Below, piece by piece: positions 1 to 8,900 of a stretch of 9,208 nt of DNA (position 1 is its first letter; every line of letters starts with the position of its first letter). The stretch is taken from positions 1-9,208 of the forward strand of contig JADFXO010000145.1 of the NCBI GenBank assembly GCA_015233485.1, in the 5' to 3' direction. The stretch comes from Nitrospirota bacterium (lineage in GTDB: Bacteria; Nitrospirota; Thermodesulfovibrionia; Thermodesulfovibrionales; Magnetobacteriaceae). The notes below the pieces were generated by a model. That model searched no databases. It was not told the DNA's origin and saw only the letters and a list, made by a program, of their open reading frames with translations. Position numbers and translations under genes: made by a program.

Positions 1-1
1 C

Positions 2-130
2 GTAAAGAGTCTGCTCAGTGCGCTCACCATCAGTGAACCGGTTGTAGAAGCAGTCTTTAACCCGATAATGCACAACACTATGGATATAACCAGAGGGCTT
101 TCTTGCTATAAAGTGGCAGGTGAGCTATGA
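2..130 (+). CDS. istA: IstA-like IS21 transposase, C-terminal fragment (5' end outside window)
   Basis: An open frame enters from the left edge and ends in TGA at 128-130, giving the last 42 residues of a protein. The segment HNTMDITRGLSCYK resembles the short tail with an H-x-N-I-R-G-x-x-Y-Y pattern that ends many IstA proteins. The catalytic DDE domain is not in the window. The stop codon overlaps the start of istB in an ATGA arrangement, the coupling expected of an istAB operon. The identity rests mainly on position before istB and on this weak tail similarity, since the fragment is too short for more. In the family, IstA is the DDE recombinase that binds the repeated ends and performs strand transfer with IstB. 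Confidence 0.72.
   Translation, partial: VKSLLSALTISEPVVEAVFNPIMHNTMDITRGLSCYKVAGEL
118..123 (+). promoter_or_regulatory. Ribosome binding site of istB
   Basis: AGGTGA lies three bases before the ATG at 127, inside the last codons of the istA-like frame. It supports this ATG as the istB start and translational coupling to istA. Confidence 0.6.
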
Positions 131-876
131 GCGAGCTGGCAAACCAGATTGAATCCCACTTAAAGGCGTTGCAGCTTAAAGGCATCCTGGCAAGCTACAG
201 GGAAATCTCCAACCAGGCCGTTAAAGCGAGGCTCCCTTACGAAGAGTACCTTGCCCTAGTTCTTGAACAGGAGCTTAAAAGAAAAAATGAAAGCTCCATC
301 AACACCAAGGTCTTTAAGGCAAAGTTCCCTTTCGTAAAAACTATGGAAGAGTTCGACTTCTCATTCCAGCCGGCTCTTAACGAAAAGGAGGTGATAAAAC
401 TTAGCAGTTGTAGCTTCATAGAAGAAAAAAACAACATTATCCTTCTGGGACCACCAGGCGTTGGGAAAACTCACCTGGCAGTAGCCCTCGGTATAAAAGC
501 TTGTAAAGCAAAATACCGTGTGCTTTTCATCAGCGCCCAGAAACTCCTGGAGGAACTATCGTTGGCTAAAAGAGATGGTACCATATTTGCTAAACTCCTC
601 GCCTTCTCCAGACTCCACCTGCTTGTTATCGATGAACTGGGCTACATGCCTATCCCAAGAGAACAGGCTAATCTCCTCTTTCAGCTCGTCTCGATACGAT
701 ACGAAAAGGCATCTGTCATCATTACTTCTAACTATAACTTCGACCAATGGGGCAAATTCTTCGACGATAATGTTGTAGCTTCTGCTATCATCGACAGACT
801 CGTACACCACGCAAACATCTTTTTTATTAACGGGAGCAGTTACAGGCTAAAGGATAAACTTAAAAACATTAACTAA
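127..876 (+). CDS. istB: IstB-like ATPase, IS21-family transposition helper
   Basis: A complete 249-residue protein of normal length for the family. An N-terminal helical region (about 1-90) precedes an AAA+ ATPase core. Walker A is GPPGVGKT at 108-115 and Walker B is LLVIDE at 165-170. The ITSN at 199-202 fits sensor 1, and the conserved DRLVHHA stretch is at 223-229. All expected nucleotide-binding residues are present, so the protein looks functional. In this family IstB is a DNA-bending ATPase that assembles on target DNA and directs and stimulates the IstA transposase. It follows istA with a 4-base ATGA overlap and ends 11 bases before the first GGGGTCA repeat of the element's right end. 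Confidence 0.96.
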   Translation: MSELANQIESHLKALQLKGILASYREISNQAVKARLPYEEYLALVLEQELKRKNESSINTKVFKAKFPFVKTMEEFDFSFQPALNEKEVIKLSSCSFIEEKNNIILLGPPGVGKTHLAVALGIKACKAKYRVLFISAQKLLEELSLAKRDGTIFAKLLAFSRLHLLVIDELGYMPIPREQANLLFQLVSIRYEKASVIITSNYNFDQWGKFFDDNVVASAIIDRLVHHANIFFINGSSYRLKDKLKNIN

Positions 877-889
877 CCTCTTAGAGAGG
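877..889 (+). terminator. Short hairpin behind istB, possible weak terminator
   Basis: CCTCT-TAG-AGAGG forms a 5-bp stem with a 3-base loop directly after the istB stop, followed shortly by a five-T run (895-899). It could act as a weak terminator or be part of the transposase-binding end structure. The stem is short and the T-run is displaced by the GGGTCA repeat, so the terminator reading is tentative. Confidence 0.3.
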
Positions 890-917
890 GGTCATTTTTA
901 ATTGCGTAAAGGGGTCA
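888..917 (+). repeat. Pair of GGGGTCA direct repeats at the IS21 right end
   Basis: GGGGTCA occurs at 888-894 (followed by TTTTT) and again at 911-917 (followed by ATT), with starts 23 bases apart, about two helical turns. Multiple short direct repeats near each end are a hallmark of IS21-family elements, where they serve as transposase binding sites. The outer copy, read on the - strand, is TGACCCC, and its TGA is the stop codon of the long - strand gene. Confidence 0.7.
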
Positions 918-3900
918 ATTGTCTTGACTATCTACAATTAAGAAACCGTTGTTAAGGGTAACCCATTCTTTTTTTTCTGTGGCTTGCCGACAATTTGCCT
1001 GGCACATAGCAAGAGCAATCAGCTCCGATGTTGGTGCCTTTTGACCGGTAAGGCGGATTGCCAAGCGCCCACTGAGTGCCTTGAGATTCTCCAAAAGAAA
1101 TTCGGCGTTTTGGCGGCTGCGGCTAAGGCCCATTTGGTCAAGGGCTCCGTCAAGTAATCCTCTGACCTCTTCAATATTGCTGGTTGAGGTGATCAACTGC
1201 ATACAGCCAAGGTCTTCCCGTTCAGGAACGCAATCGATCACGTAGGAGTCGTAGATATCCTTATTATCTGCAGGTGAGTCAAAGTACTCGATACCCGCGT
1301 TACGATCCAGTGTAATAACCCAGTCGCAAAGGCTATGCAGCGTTTTCAGGCTCTGTGCTTTCTCTGGCCCGATCTCCGTTCGAAGTATTGGCAAAGCGTC
1401 TTTTGCATTCAAGTAACGAACTACACACTCTTGAATGCCCTGTTGTAACCTCGCTAACCGCTCTGAGTGAATTCGGTCGGATGGATGCTTCTCTCCTTCG
1501 TTTGACAAAGGCATGAAACTTTGCCAGAGCGGGGAGGGAATACTTGAGTATCTTCTATCGAAAAAGGACAAGAGACCAAACGCATAAAAAGTGCGTTTAT
1601 GGTCATTGCTTTTGTCTTGAGTGACTACTTTGGATTCAAAGGTATCGAAAGCTACGGCAAGATGAGCAGCCGTCTTTGGGTCCTGTTCGCCTTTTCTTGC
1701 CCATCGCAGCCGTGGCAGCGTTACTCCACCCGGCAGACTTATTGATTTAAACATCCAATCGTCATCAGAAGACAATACCCCGGTCCCGCTTCGGCGTTTT
1801 TCACGAGTTTCCGCTATAAAACGTCCTGCAACTCCTATTTGTTCCCGGGACGGATAGAGTTCCAGGGTAAAGGCAGGAGTCATGTTTTGCGTGTTCTCTT
1901 CAGTTTCATCTTCATCCGATGATTCTTTGGGGTGTTTTTTTGAAACGTGTCCCAGAGACCTTGCAACCGTCAGTCCATCGCCAGGTCTGAGTGCGTGAAT
2001 TTGAAGTAGTGTGGATGTGTTATGACACTCAAGATATTTGATGATTTCTTCCCCCAGCACTTGCGCGCTTTGTTTTCCCGTTGTCGGAGAGGTATCCGAT
2101 GTCTCGCTTTCACCCAATGCTCTGGCAAGCAGAGCGACTGCAGCTTTCGGCTCTTTATCTGAATCAAGAACCATTCCGACTGCGTGAAATCCAAGCGTAT
2201 CCGCAAAGACAAAAGTGTTTTTTCCATCAATATTATTTTCTTTGTCAATACCGGGTAAAAAAGCAGGAAACATAGCACCGTCAAGCATTTTCAGCTCCTC
2301 TCGGATTTCCTTGGCTGTCATATTTTGCTCAAACGCTGTATGCAGCACGAGATTGTCATAAGCCGTATGCCAAGCCACTCTCAGAGGGTGACTTGGCAGG
2401 ACTATCAGTCCAATGGTTTTTCCTGAGAGAGATTGAACTTCCACAGTATTCGCAAGTGCCCACTTTGGATTACCTAACTTCAGAAGAGCTGTCCAGGATA
2501 GAAGGTACTCCTTCACTACATCGAATACTTTGGATTTCTCATCGTAAACCTGGCCTACCCCTCCCCCCCAGACAGAAAATAGTTCAGACATACGTCTGTT
2601 TGCGTCTACTACTCGCTTCCAATCCGCTTCTTTACTTGACCCTGATGGGAATTCAGGGAGCTTATAACGGTCGAATTCAACTTTAGAAGCTCGTTCCCCT
2701 GAGGCGCGCACTTTGACACGCCAGTGCCCGATTGCCCCAGAATTCTCAATCCATTGTTTCTCCACATCACGAATCAGAGGAGGACGAAATACCCGGAAAC
2801 TTTTTCCTCGCTGTGGTGTTCTCAACACCACAAACCCTTTGAGATTTTCGGTTATGGAAGATACGAAATTAGAGACCGTTTCCCTGTCTTCCAGTTCTAT
2901 CAGTCCCTCACTGAAAGTCCTGACTTTTTTGCCGACACCACCTGGCGGGACATCCGGTGGGCTACCAAAACGTATGGTAAACTCCTCGCTCTCCTGTTGT
3001 TCAACAGAACTATCGCCTATCACAGAAACAACTACCTTTGCCGAAATCAGCGCATTCTCGTTTAACATGTCGAAGTTGTTATTGCTGAATCTACACTTTT
3101 CTTCATTCCTGCCGGAATGCCGATTTTCGCATTCTGCAAGAGCTTCATCCATATCAGTAAGGATTTGGATACGATAATCCACTGCCCCTTTTTCAAGATT
3201 TCCTGGGCGCGCCTTCCACTTTACTTCAAGCGTTTTGTAATCCCCTGTCTTTTCAGCGTCCGGATTGAGAATGAAAACAGGAGGATCCTCTGGCGTATCT
3301 CCTTCATCCAGACCCGACCACTTTGCAATCTTATCCGTATTGGTACGCCACGAAGTAATTTCAATTCCCTGAATGCTCTGTGCGGAATTTTCTAACTTCA
3401 ATGCATTGACCCACAAGTCGGGCTTGTATGCAAGTTCAGCCAATGCCGGCAAAAGCGGTTTAGTGGCGGCTGAAAACAAATAACGATCGAGTTCTTTGAT
3501 TTGTTGTGGGGTGGGATTTAAAAGTCTTAATGATTCTCTTCGCTCTGCAGGCGTAAGACCGGAAACGAATGTTCCTAAAAGCCTATCCACAAACATTCGA
3601 GAATTATCTATGTCATCGCTCTTCCAATCATCGGATGCCTTTACCGGCCACAGGCCTAAGAGATGAAGAAGTTCTCCGGGATGTTTCTTCTCTTTTACAA
3701 TACGAATGAGGAAATCGAACTCAGTCCAAGGTGATATATTAAGCCGTTGACCATAGCCTTTCGCTTTCTTTATTGCTCTCTCGGCATAATCCCGATGCTT
3801 ACTCGATAGCTGCCGGGTTACTTCATGTTGGGCCATACGTAGCGCCTCTTTAAAAAGGCTCGCTTCATCCACCTCTCGTGCTGCGCTATAAATACCATCC

Positions 3901-4196
3901 ATTCCCGCTCCTGCCAGGGAAGTGTCCACCAAAAGCAATAAGGGGGCATCCTTTGACTCCCGCAATTCTACAGCTCGGTCAGCCGTTATAGTTGTGGCAC
4001 TGACTGTATCTGCCACACGAAAGACTTTCCAGTCTGTAAGTTGGAAAGTAGCATCTTCGGAGAGAGCTTCCACAATATCGGAAGTAAGACACCGTACGAA
4101 GGCAAGGGCCCCACGCTCAGAGTGGCCTAATACTTTCCTGAAAGAGTTACTAAGAATCTTTGAGTGCAGGTTAGTCCATTCCATTTTCGCCCCCAT
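915..4196 (-). CDS. MAD8/DptH-like defence protein, probably truncated by the IS21 element
   Basis: A 1093-residue protein. The N-terminal part contains TADRAVELRE (71-80), then LLLLVD and AGAGMDGIYSA (86-105). I associate these with the large DptH protein of phosphorothioation-dependent restriction and with MAD8 of the methylation-associated defence system. Near the C-terminus is LSGRLAIRL (1041-1049), followed by WVTLNNGFLI. In related proteins I expect a GFLIP-type strand here, leading into a HerA/FtsK-like ATPase. No P-loop motif is visible, and the frame ends six residues after GFLI, at a TGA inside the IS21 terminal repeat. The protein therefore most likely lacks its ATPase domain, and its last few residues may be IS-encoded. 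The start is either the ATG at 4196 (26-base overlap with the upstream gene) or the ATG at 4184, preceded by GGGGG with a 5-base gap. The family assignment is from memory. Confidence 0.62.
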   Translation of the reverse strand: MGAKMEWTNLHSKILSNSFRKVLGHSERGALAFVRCLTSDIVEALSEDATFQLTDWKVFRVADTVSATTITADRAVELRESKDAPLLLLVDTSLAGAGMDGIYSAAREVDEASLFKEALRMAQHEVTRQLSSKHRDYAERAIKKAKGYGQRLNISPWTEFDFLIRIVKEKKHPGELLHLLGLWPVKASDDWKSDDIDNSRMFVDRLLGTFVSGLTPAERRESLRLLNPTPQQIKELDRYLFSAATKPLLPALAELAYKPDLWVNALKLENSAQSIQGIEITSWRTNTDKIAKWSGLDEGDTPEDPPVFILNPDAEKTGDYKTLEVKWKARPGNLEKGAVDYRIQILTDMDEALAECENRHSGRNEEKCRFSNNNFDMLNENALISAKVVVSVIGDSSVEQQESEEFTIRFGSPPDVPPGGVGKKVRTFSEGLIELEDRETVSNFVSSITENLKGFVVLRTPQRGKSFRVFRPPLIRDVEKQWIENSGAIGHWRVKVRASGERASKVEFDRYKLPEFPSGSSKEADWKRVVDANRRMSELFSVWGGGVGQVYDEKSKVFDVVKEYLLSWTALLKLGNPKWALANTVEVQSLSGKTIGLIVLPSHPLRVAWHTAYDNLVLHTAFEQNMTAKEIREELKMLDGAMFPAFLPGIDKENNIDGKNTFVFADTLGFHAVGMVLDSDKEPKAAVALLARALGESETSDTSPTTGKQSAQVLGEEIIKYLECHNTSTLLQIHALRPGDGLTVARSLGHVSKKHPKESSDEDETEENTQNMTPAFTLELYPSREQIGVAGRFIAETREKRRSGTGVLSSDDDWMFKSISLPGGVTLPRLRWARKGEQDPKTAAHLAVAFDTFESKVVTQDKSNDHKRTFYAFGLLSFFDRRYSSIPSPLWQSFMPLSNEGEKHPSDRIHSERLARLQQGIQECVVRYLNAKDALPILRTEIGPEKAQSLKTLHSLCDWVITLDRNAGIEYFDSPADNKDIYDSYVIDCVPEREDLGCMQLITSTSNIEEVRGLLDGALDQMGLSRSRQNAEFLLENLKALSGRLAIRLTGQKAPTSELIALAMCQANCRQATEKKEWVTLNNGFLIVDSQDN

Positions 4197-5970
4197 TTAC
4201 TGGCTCGAATCGGGGATGCAGGCGTTTCATCGCTTCTGCATCGTTAACGCCCACTAACAAGCCAAGATCTCTCAGCCGTCTCTCTAAAAATACACGGTTT
4301 GCCTGAAGCAGTTCATTCGAAATAGTCATCCCCTGAGGGGCAACGTCTACGTAGAATCCATAGCGAGTACGTAGTTTGTCAATGAATTCTTTAAATGATA
4401 GAGAGCGAACACCCGAGCTGTTACCGCTTCTCAATACGTGAAGATGAACAAGGTAATCCAGGACAGAATCGGAGAAGATAAGTGAACGGACTTCACGAGT
4501 TTTTTTGCTTGTTAACATGTCGGAATAGCGAATACGTCTTTTTGAAGCAAGTCCATTAGGACGTCCCATAAGTAATGCCGAATTTATTAACTTGATCAGG
4601 TTTGCTTGCGTGCTTTCACGTCCTTGCAGCGAAGTGAGCGATTCAGCAAGACGCCAAACCGGATTATGCAGGCTTTCTTCACTGCTCAGGATTTGTGATA
4701 TGTCAGGGTAATCTTTTTTAAGTTTTTCTGATAGTTGTTGTGCCTTACGTTCCAGGTCGTAATGAATAGCTTCTGCACCGGCATTCTTCTTATGGAGTAG
4801 TTTACCCAGCATATTTAGCCACTCTGTGGCATATGGCTTTGTCGGAATATTCATTTGTTTTATCTTTGGGTCGTATCGTGCTTCGAAGTCAAGTAATCGA
4901 AGAGCCATCAATACCACGGGAAAACGCTCGATGCGCCGCATAAAGTCACTCATGGATTGTTCGGCAATGGTTCTCAGACGGCGGTCAACTCCATTTGAGC
5001 AGTCAATCAATATACTTGCAGATTTCTGTTCGGCTTTATTTGGTACTTCTCCTGTATCCGCCCATTTAAAGAGAATCTCGATCACACTGGAGATGATTGT
5101 TATCAATCCCACTGACATGCAGGACTCTAATAAATCAACGAAAGAGTGCCGGGGGATTATGCCAGCATAAGCACGAATAAATCTTCGCATATCTTCGGAG
5201 AATTCACCGTCCGCCTTTTCGGAAATGGGTCTCTGATTAGATATCGTAGGTCTCTCTGTTCCACGAAGTTTTTCAGGTGCTCTAAGTAATTTTTGGGCCA
5301 TGCGAATCATAAGCAGTTGATCCATGCTAACCGGCTTATCTTCCACAAACCGATCCGAATCAAGGCTTGCCATTTCTCCCTCTCGTACAATGCCCTGATG
5401 AAATACCTTGAGAAGAACGTTGTCTTCAAAGCCTCTACCAACCGCAAACCATGTACGATCACCCTCATGGTTCTGCTGAATAAAATCACCTTTCTGATTG
5501 GCTAAAATAGCAACGATCGATTCCGGAACAAATCGCAAATGTGCAACTTTGTCAGGAAGATCCACCCATGAGGCCATATAATGCGCCGGGGCAACCCTCT
5601 GTATAGGCTTGTCTCTTCCAAGCTCACGCTTTGAGTTTTCAAGGCAATAACAGAGAAGGAGGTCACCAAGGATTGCCTGAGCGGTTTCTCCGTCAAAACC
5701 CTGGAAATGGTTGTTTTCCAGGAGTTTAGCCGTAACCCGTTCTATCGTAACTGGCTGTTCTTTAGAGTTTCCGGAAGTCGTTCCAAAGGTCTTTAAAAAG
5801 TTTCCCTTCCCCCTTCTAAAACCACGACGAAACATGTAAAAAACAGCGGGCAGGACCGACGCAAGATCGAAATTTTGGATAGAAATAGGAAGCGCCTTTT
5901 CGAAATTCCCGGACCATATTTCCCGGGTCATATCGAGCCCCAATACATCTCGAACGATGACTTGGCTCAA
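4171..5970 (-). CDS. MAD7-like defence protein of unknown biochemistry (middle gene of cassette)
   Basis: A 599-residue protein without signal peptide, clear transmembrane segment or recognisable catalytic motif. Visible features are a basic stretch MFRRGFRRGKGNF (about 47-59), a helical middle with SCMSVGLITIISSVIEILF (possibly buried helix rather than membrane), a charged helical part near YDLERKAQQLSEKLKKDY, and a C-terminal region with FKEFIDKLRTRYGFYVD and RRLRDLGLLVGVNDAE that could be a winged-helix-like fold. Position between a kinase-NTPase and a DptH/MAD8-like gene suggests the MAD7 or DptG slot, meaning a structural or adaptor subunit of the complex. This is inference from context plus weak recall. 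It starts at TTG (5968-5970), overlapping the previous TGA by two bases, and overlaps the next gene by up to 26 bases, so translation is probably coupled throughout. Confidence 0.6.
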   Translation of the reverse strand: MSQVIVRDVLGLDMTREIWSGNFEKALPISIQNFDLASVLPAVFYMFRRGFRRGKGNFLKTFGTTSGNSKEQPVTIERVTAKLLENNHFQGFDGETAQAILGDLLLCYCLENSKRELGRDKPIQRVAPAHYMASWVDLPDKVAHLRFVPESIVAILANQKGDFIQQNHEGDRTWFAVGRGFEDNVLLKVFHQGIVREGEMASLDSDRFVEDKPVSMDQLLMIRMAQKLLRAPEKLRGTERPTISNQRPISEKADGEFSEDMRRFIRAYAGIIPRHSFVDLLESCMSVGLITIISSVIEILFKWADTGEVPNKAEQKSASILIDCSNGVDRRLRTIAEQSMSDFMRRIERFPVVLMALRLLDFEARYDPKIKQMNIPTKPYATEWLNMLGKLLHKKNAGAEAIHYDLERKAQQLSEKLKKDYPDISQILSSEESLHNPVWRLAESLTSLQGRESTQANLIKLINSALLMGRPNGLASKRRIRYSDMLTSKKTREVRSLIFSDSVLDYLVHLHVLRSGNSSGVRSLSFKEFIDKLRTRYGFYVDVAPQGMTISNELLQANRVFLERRLRDLGLLVGVNDAEAMKRLHPRFEPVNGGENGMD

Positions 5971-8900
5971 ATATCACCTCCATGGGAAACCTTGGTCAGA
6001 ACTATTCGTTGTACTGGTTGGTTGTTATCTATGTCAGTTTTAATATATACTTGGAACATATCTTCATCCTGCATTGGATTCCACGCAAGTAGTTGGCGTT
6101 CATCTTCCTTGATAAGGCGTCGAATAAATATAGATAAGTGTGCGAATGTATCGTCTGTCGAGATATCACCCAATTGGTACCCATCATTTAATTCAAGAAG
6201 AAGATGGAATAGTTCCGCACCCAAATGTAACCGTTCTTCTCGGCTGTCGAGATACCGGTAAATAAGGAAGGCTTGCCGATGCAAACGCTCAACCCCTTCC
6301 GTCGCAGGCGGCAGAACAGCTTCCACCCGAAAACTGGTAAGCTTTTTCTCAACCCAGAATGCAGTTTCAGTGGGCGTTCGTGGAGTAATGCGAAGAGGCA
6401 CTACTCCAGTCCGTTTGAGCGACTGTGGCGGAAGGTCTTCAAGTCTCGAAATTCCACCGCAAAGCCTTTCGCAAAGGTTCAACGTATCTTGTCCCACCAT
6501 TGGTAGTTCCCGGAAAAGTTCCAGATGTGCACCTCTGGCAAGACCAAGTGCTTTAGTGTCTTTAGCCACCTCTTCAATATGTTTTTCAGTCCATTCAAAG
6601 TAGGCCCTCCGTCGGGCGGATTCAAGAGATAGATCGTCGTAATGGGGTGCCGTCTTAGTGCTGTCCGGTAAAGTTTTGCTCAACAAATACCTATCAATCA
6701 TGGGGTGAGCTTCCAGCGCAGGATCAAAGAGCGCTAGTTCACGGAGTACTTCGCCCTGCCGTCCGGCAGATGCAGGTGAGAACGCCCTATCCCAATAGGG
6801 CAGCGCGGTGTCTTCAATTGCCTCGTGGTAATCACGGCAGTTATGGATCCCCAAAAGGATATAAACAAGAGCGGCCCGTAATTCTCGAACGGTAATATGT
6901 GTTTCGCCACGCAGATGAACGCCCTGCAGGGCTTCAAAGAGGCGTTTACGGGCATGGTCGCGAATCTCTTTTTTCTCAGCCGCTATTATATCGTCCGGTC
7001 CGAAAATCTGCATAGCCCGGAAAACCTCACATTTGTTTTTTGCTGTACATGACTGACAGGGTGCCCAGATACTTGAGGCCAGCCTACCTCCATATAGATA
7101 ATCCAGCAATCTCTCCAAAAAGGCTGTCTCTATTTGCTTCCGATCATATGTTATGCCTCCCACCAGAGACCTCTGGTTGAGACTTATAAAACGAACGTGA
7201 GATTCTCTCTCCGAAGCTTCTTCCTGAAGACGTTCGTAAAGTTCTATGGTAAGCGGGGATTCTTCCGTTCCGTCAAGCCATTCCAGCAAACGCCCGTCGT
7301 TGACTGCAAGCATGTGAACGATATCCTCTTTGGGAGGCCCCTGTTGAAAGGGCTTCATGAATTCGTCAAGAAGCTCATCTGCAGAGCGGTCCTCCCAGGC
7401 TGCCGAGCCATCGAGATTCATCCGTACAATCAGTCCGTCAGGCAAACTTCCTTCCAGAACTCGTTTTGAAGATGGATGTTTGCCTAATCCAAGTGCAGAA
7501 GCTACGTGTTGGAGCAGGGCTGTCTTACCGTCTCCGGCGTTGCCACATAAAACCACAAGTCGCACTCGTCTGTTTCTAATATCTCTGAGCAGCGTTTCTT
7601 CAAGATTAGTCTCGACATAAGTCTTGGCGGCAAAGTCTGAATCCAGGCCGCGAGTTTCTTGGTTGCCCCATCGGGAGCCTGGATAGGACTGCAACAGAGA
7701 TGTAAGCCATTCAACCTGATGATCATGCAATTCCACAAGACGGCTTGCTTCCTGACTCGTAACAGGCGTTTCACCATGGTTCTCTATGGCCTCTGTTTCT
7801 TTCGATTGTTGAGCTTCGAGTGTCTTCAACACTTCTTCTACGGTATTAAAGCGATGTTCCGGGGCAGGGTTTGTTGCCTTATCCAACAAACCGGCCAAAA
7901 TCGGGAACTCGTCGCGATTGATCCCATGCCAGTTTAACCCGCGCCCTTTGGTCAGAGATCCGTTATACTGAAACGGTTCTTTATCGAAAACCACATGGAA
8001 AAAACTTGCTGCAAGGGCATATATGTCATCAGACTTTGACGAATTCTGTTTTGTTATAAAAGAAGGAGAGCAATACATAACCGTTCCTGGGTTTGAAATC
8101 GGTTCACCTATCTTAACAACGAAGTCATAATCCGTAAGGACAATATCACTGCCGGATACTATCATATTACGTGGACTGATGTCACCATGAATGAGACCGT
8201 TTACGTGCAATGCCTTCAGAGCTTCGCAGATAGCCCGAAGCCAACGTAAAGCCAGAGCTTCGCTTGACATCTCTTGCTGCTCTTCAGCCAGAAGTGAAAA
8301 AACACCTGTAAACTCTGCAAGTGATGAACCTTCAATCCAAGTCATAAGAGAGATAAACTCATTCTCATGGGATTCACCGGCCACTTCTAAGATCACAGAA
8401 AGACCACTGTGACGGCCTAGATGAGGTCGCGCCAGGCTATAAGCTCTAAGTATACTCTGGCCTACTTTTTCGTTGTGGGCAACCTTTGCGACGTAAGTCC
8501 CAAGGTCCTCTTTCGTAATTCGGTCTATTTCCACTACCTTAAACGTTATTCCAACACCGCCGGCACCAAGCCGGGAGACTATACGATAGTCATGTTTATT
8601 AAATATCACCACTTGGTCCTCGCTCCAAAATCGTGCTGGAGGTGCAGGAGGGCGTGATGTAGATTCGCCTAATAATTCAGAAACTGCCATTTTCAAGTCA
8701 TCCAGGGCGGCACGTTCTGCAGGCTGTTCAGACATTCCTCTATCAAGGACTTCAAGTGCCTGCTTAGTTGTTTGATCAGGTCTGTCACGAAACAGTCTGC
8801 TCAATGAAAAACATAGCGAGTAAACATCTGAACGATTGCTTGCCATGCTCAATCCTTGCACTTGAATTTCAGGAGCAACTGAGGCGTACCATTTCCCGAT

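Larger units (their letters stand above)
1..936 (+). mobile_element. IS21-family insertion sequence, right-hand part
   Basis: This is the 3' part of an IS21-type element: the tail of an istA-like gene, a complete istB, and a terminal region with repeated GGGGTCA blocks. The left end and most of istA are outside the window. The right boundary is not certain. IS21-family elements usually end in CA on this side. The CA at 916-917 (end of the second repeat) and the CA at 935-936 are both possible. The second would make the end, read inward, start TGTAGATAGTCAAG, which is a reasonable IS21-like terminus. The 4-8 bp target duplication cannot be checked with one end missing. The element is transcribed towards the defence cassette, so the two converge. 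Confidence 0.85.

Noticed and set aside
2562..2569. C-rich run (G-rich on the coding strand) as a possible G-quadruplex or slippage site
   Set aside because: It encodes a Gly-rich stretch (WGGGVG) in a continuous frame, and only two or three G-runs are present, so a quadruplex is not well supported.
2713..3177. 154-codon open frame on the + strand
   Set aside because: It lies antiparallel inside the long MAD8-like gene, has no ribosome binding site or recognisable domain, and has low-complexity Ser/Phe/Pro-rich composition typical of an antisense shadow.
3922..4257. 111-codon open frame on the + strand across the junction of the second and third cassette genes
   Set aside because: It is antisense to two well-supported coding regions, with no motif or start signal.
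5000..5110. Hydrophobic stretch SVGLITIISSVIEILF in the 599-residue protein as a membrane helix
   Set aside because: It is short, flanked by Cys/Ser and acidic residues, and sits in a soluble helical context, so it is more likely a buried core helix.
5875..6261. 128-codon open frame on the + strand
   Set aside because: It is antisense to the junction of the kinase-NTPase gene and the 599-residue gene. It is rich in Ser/Arg/Trp with no domain.
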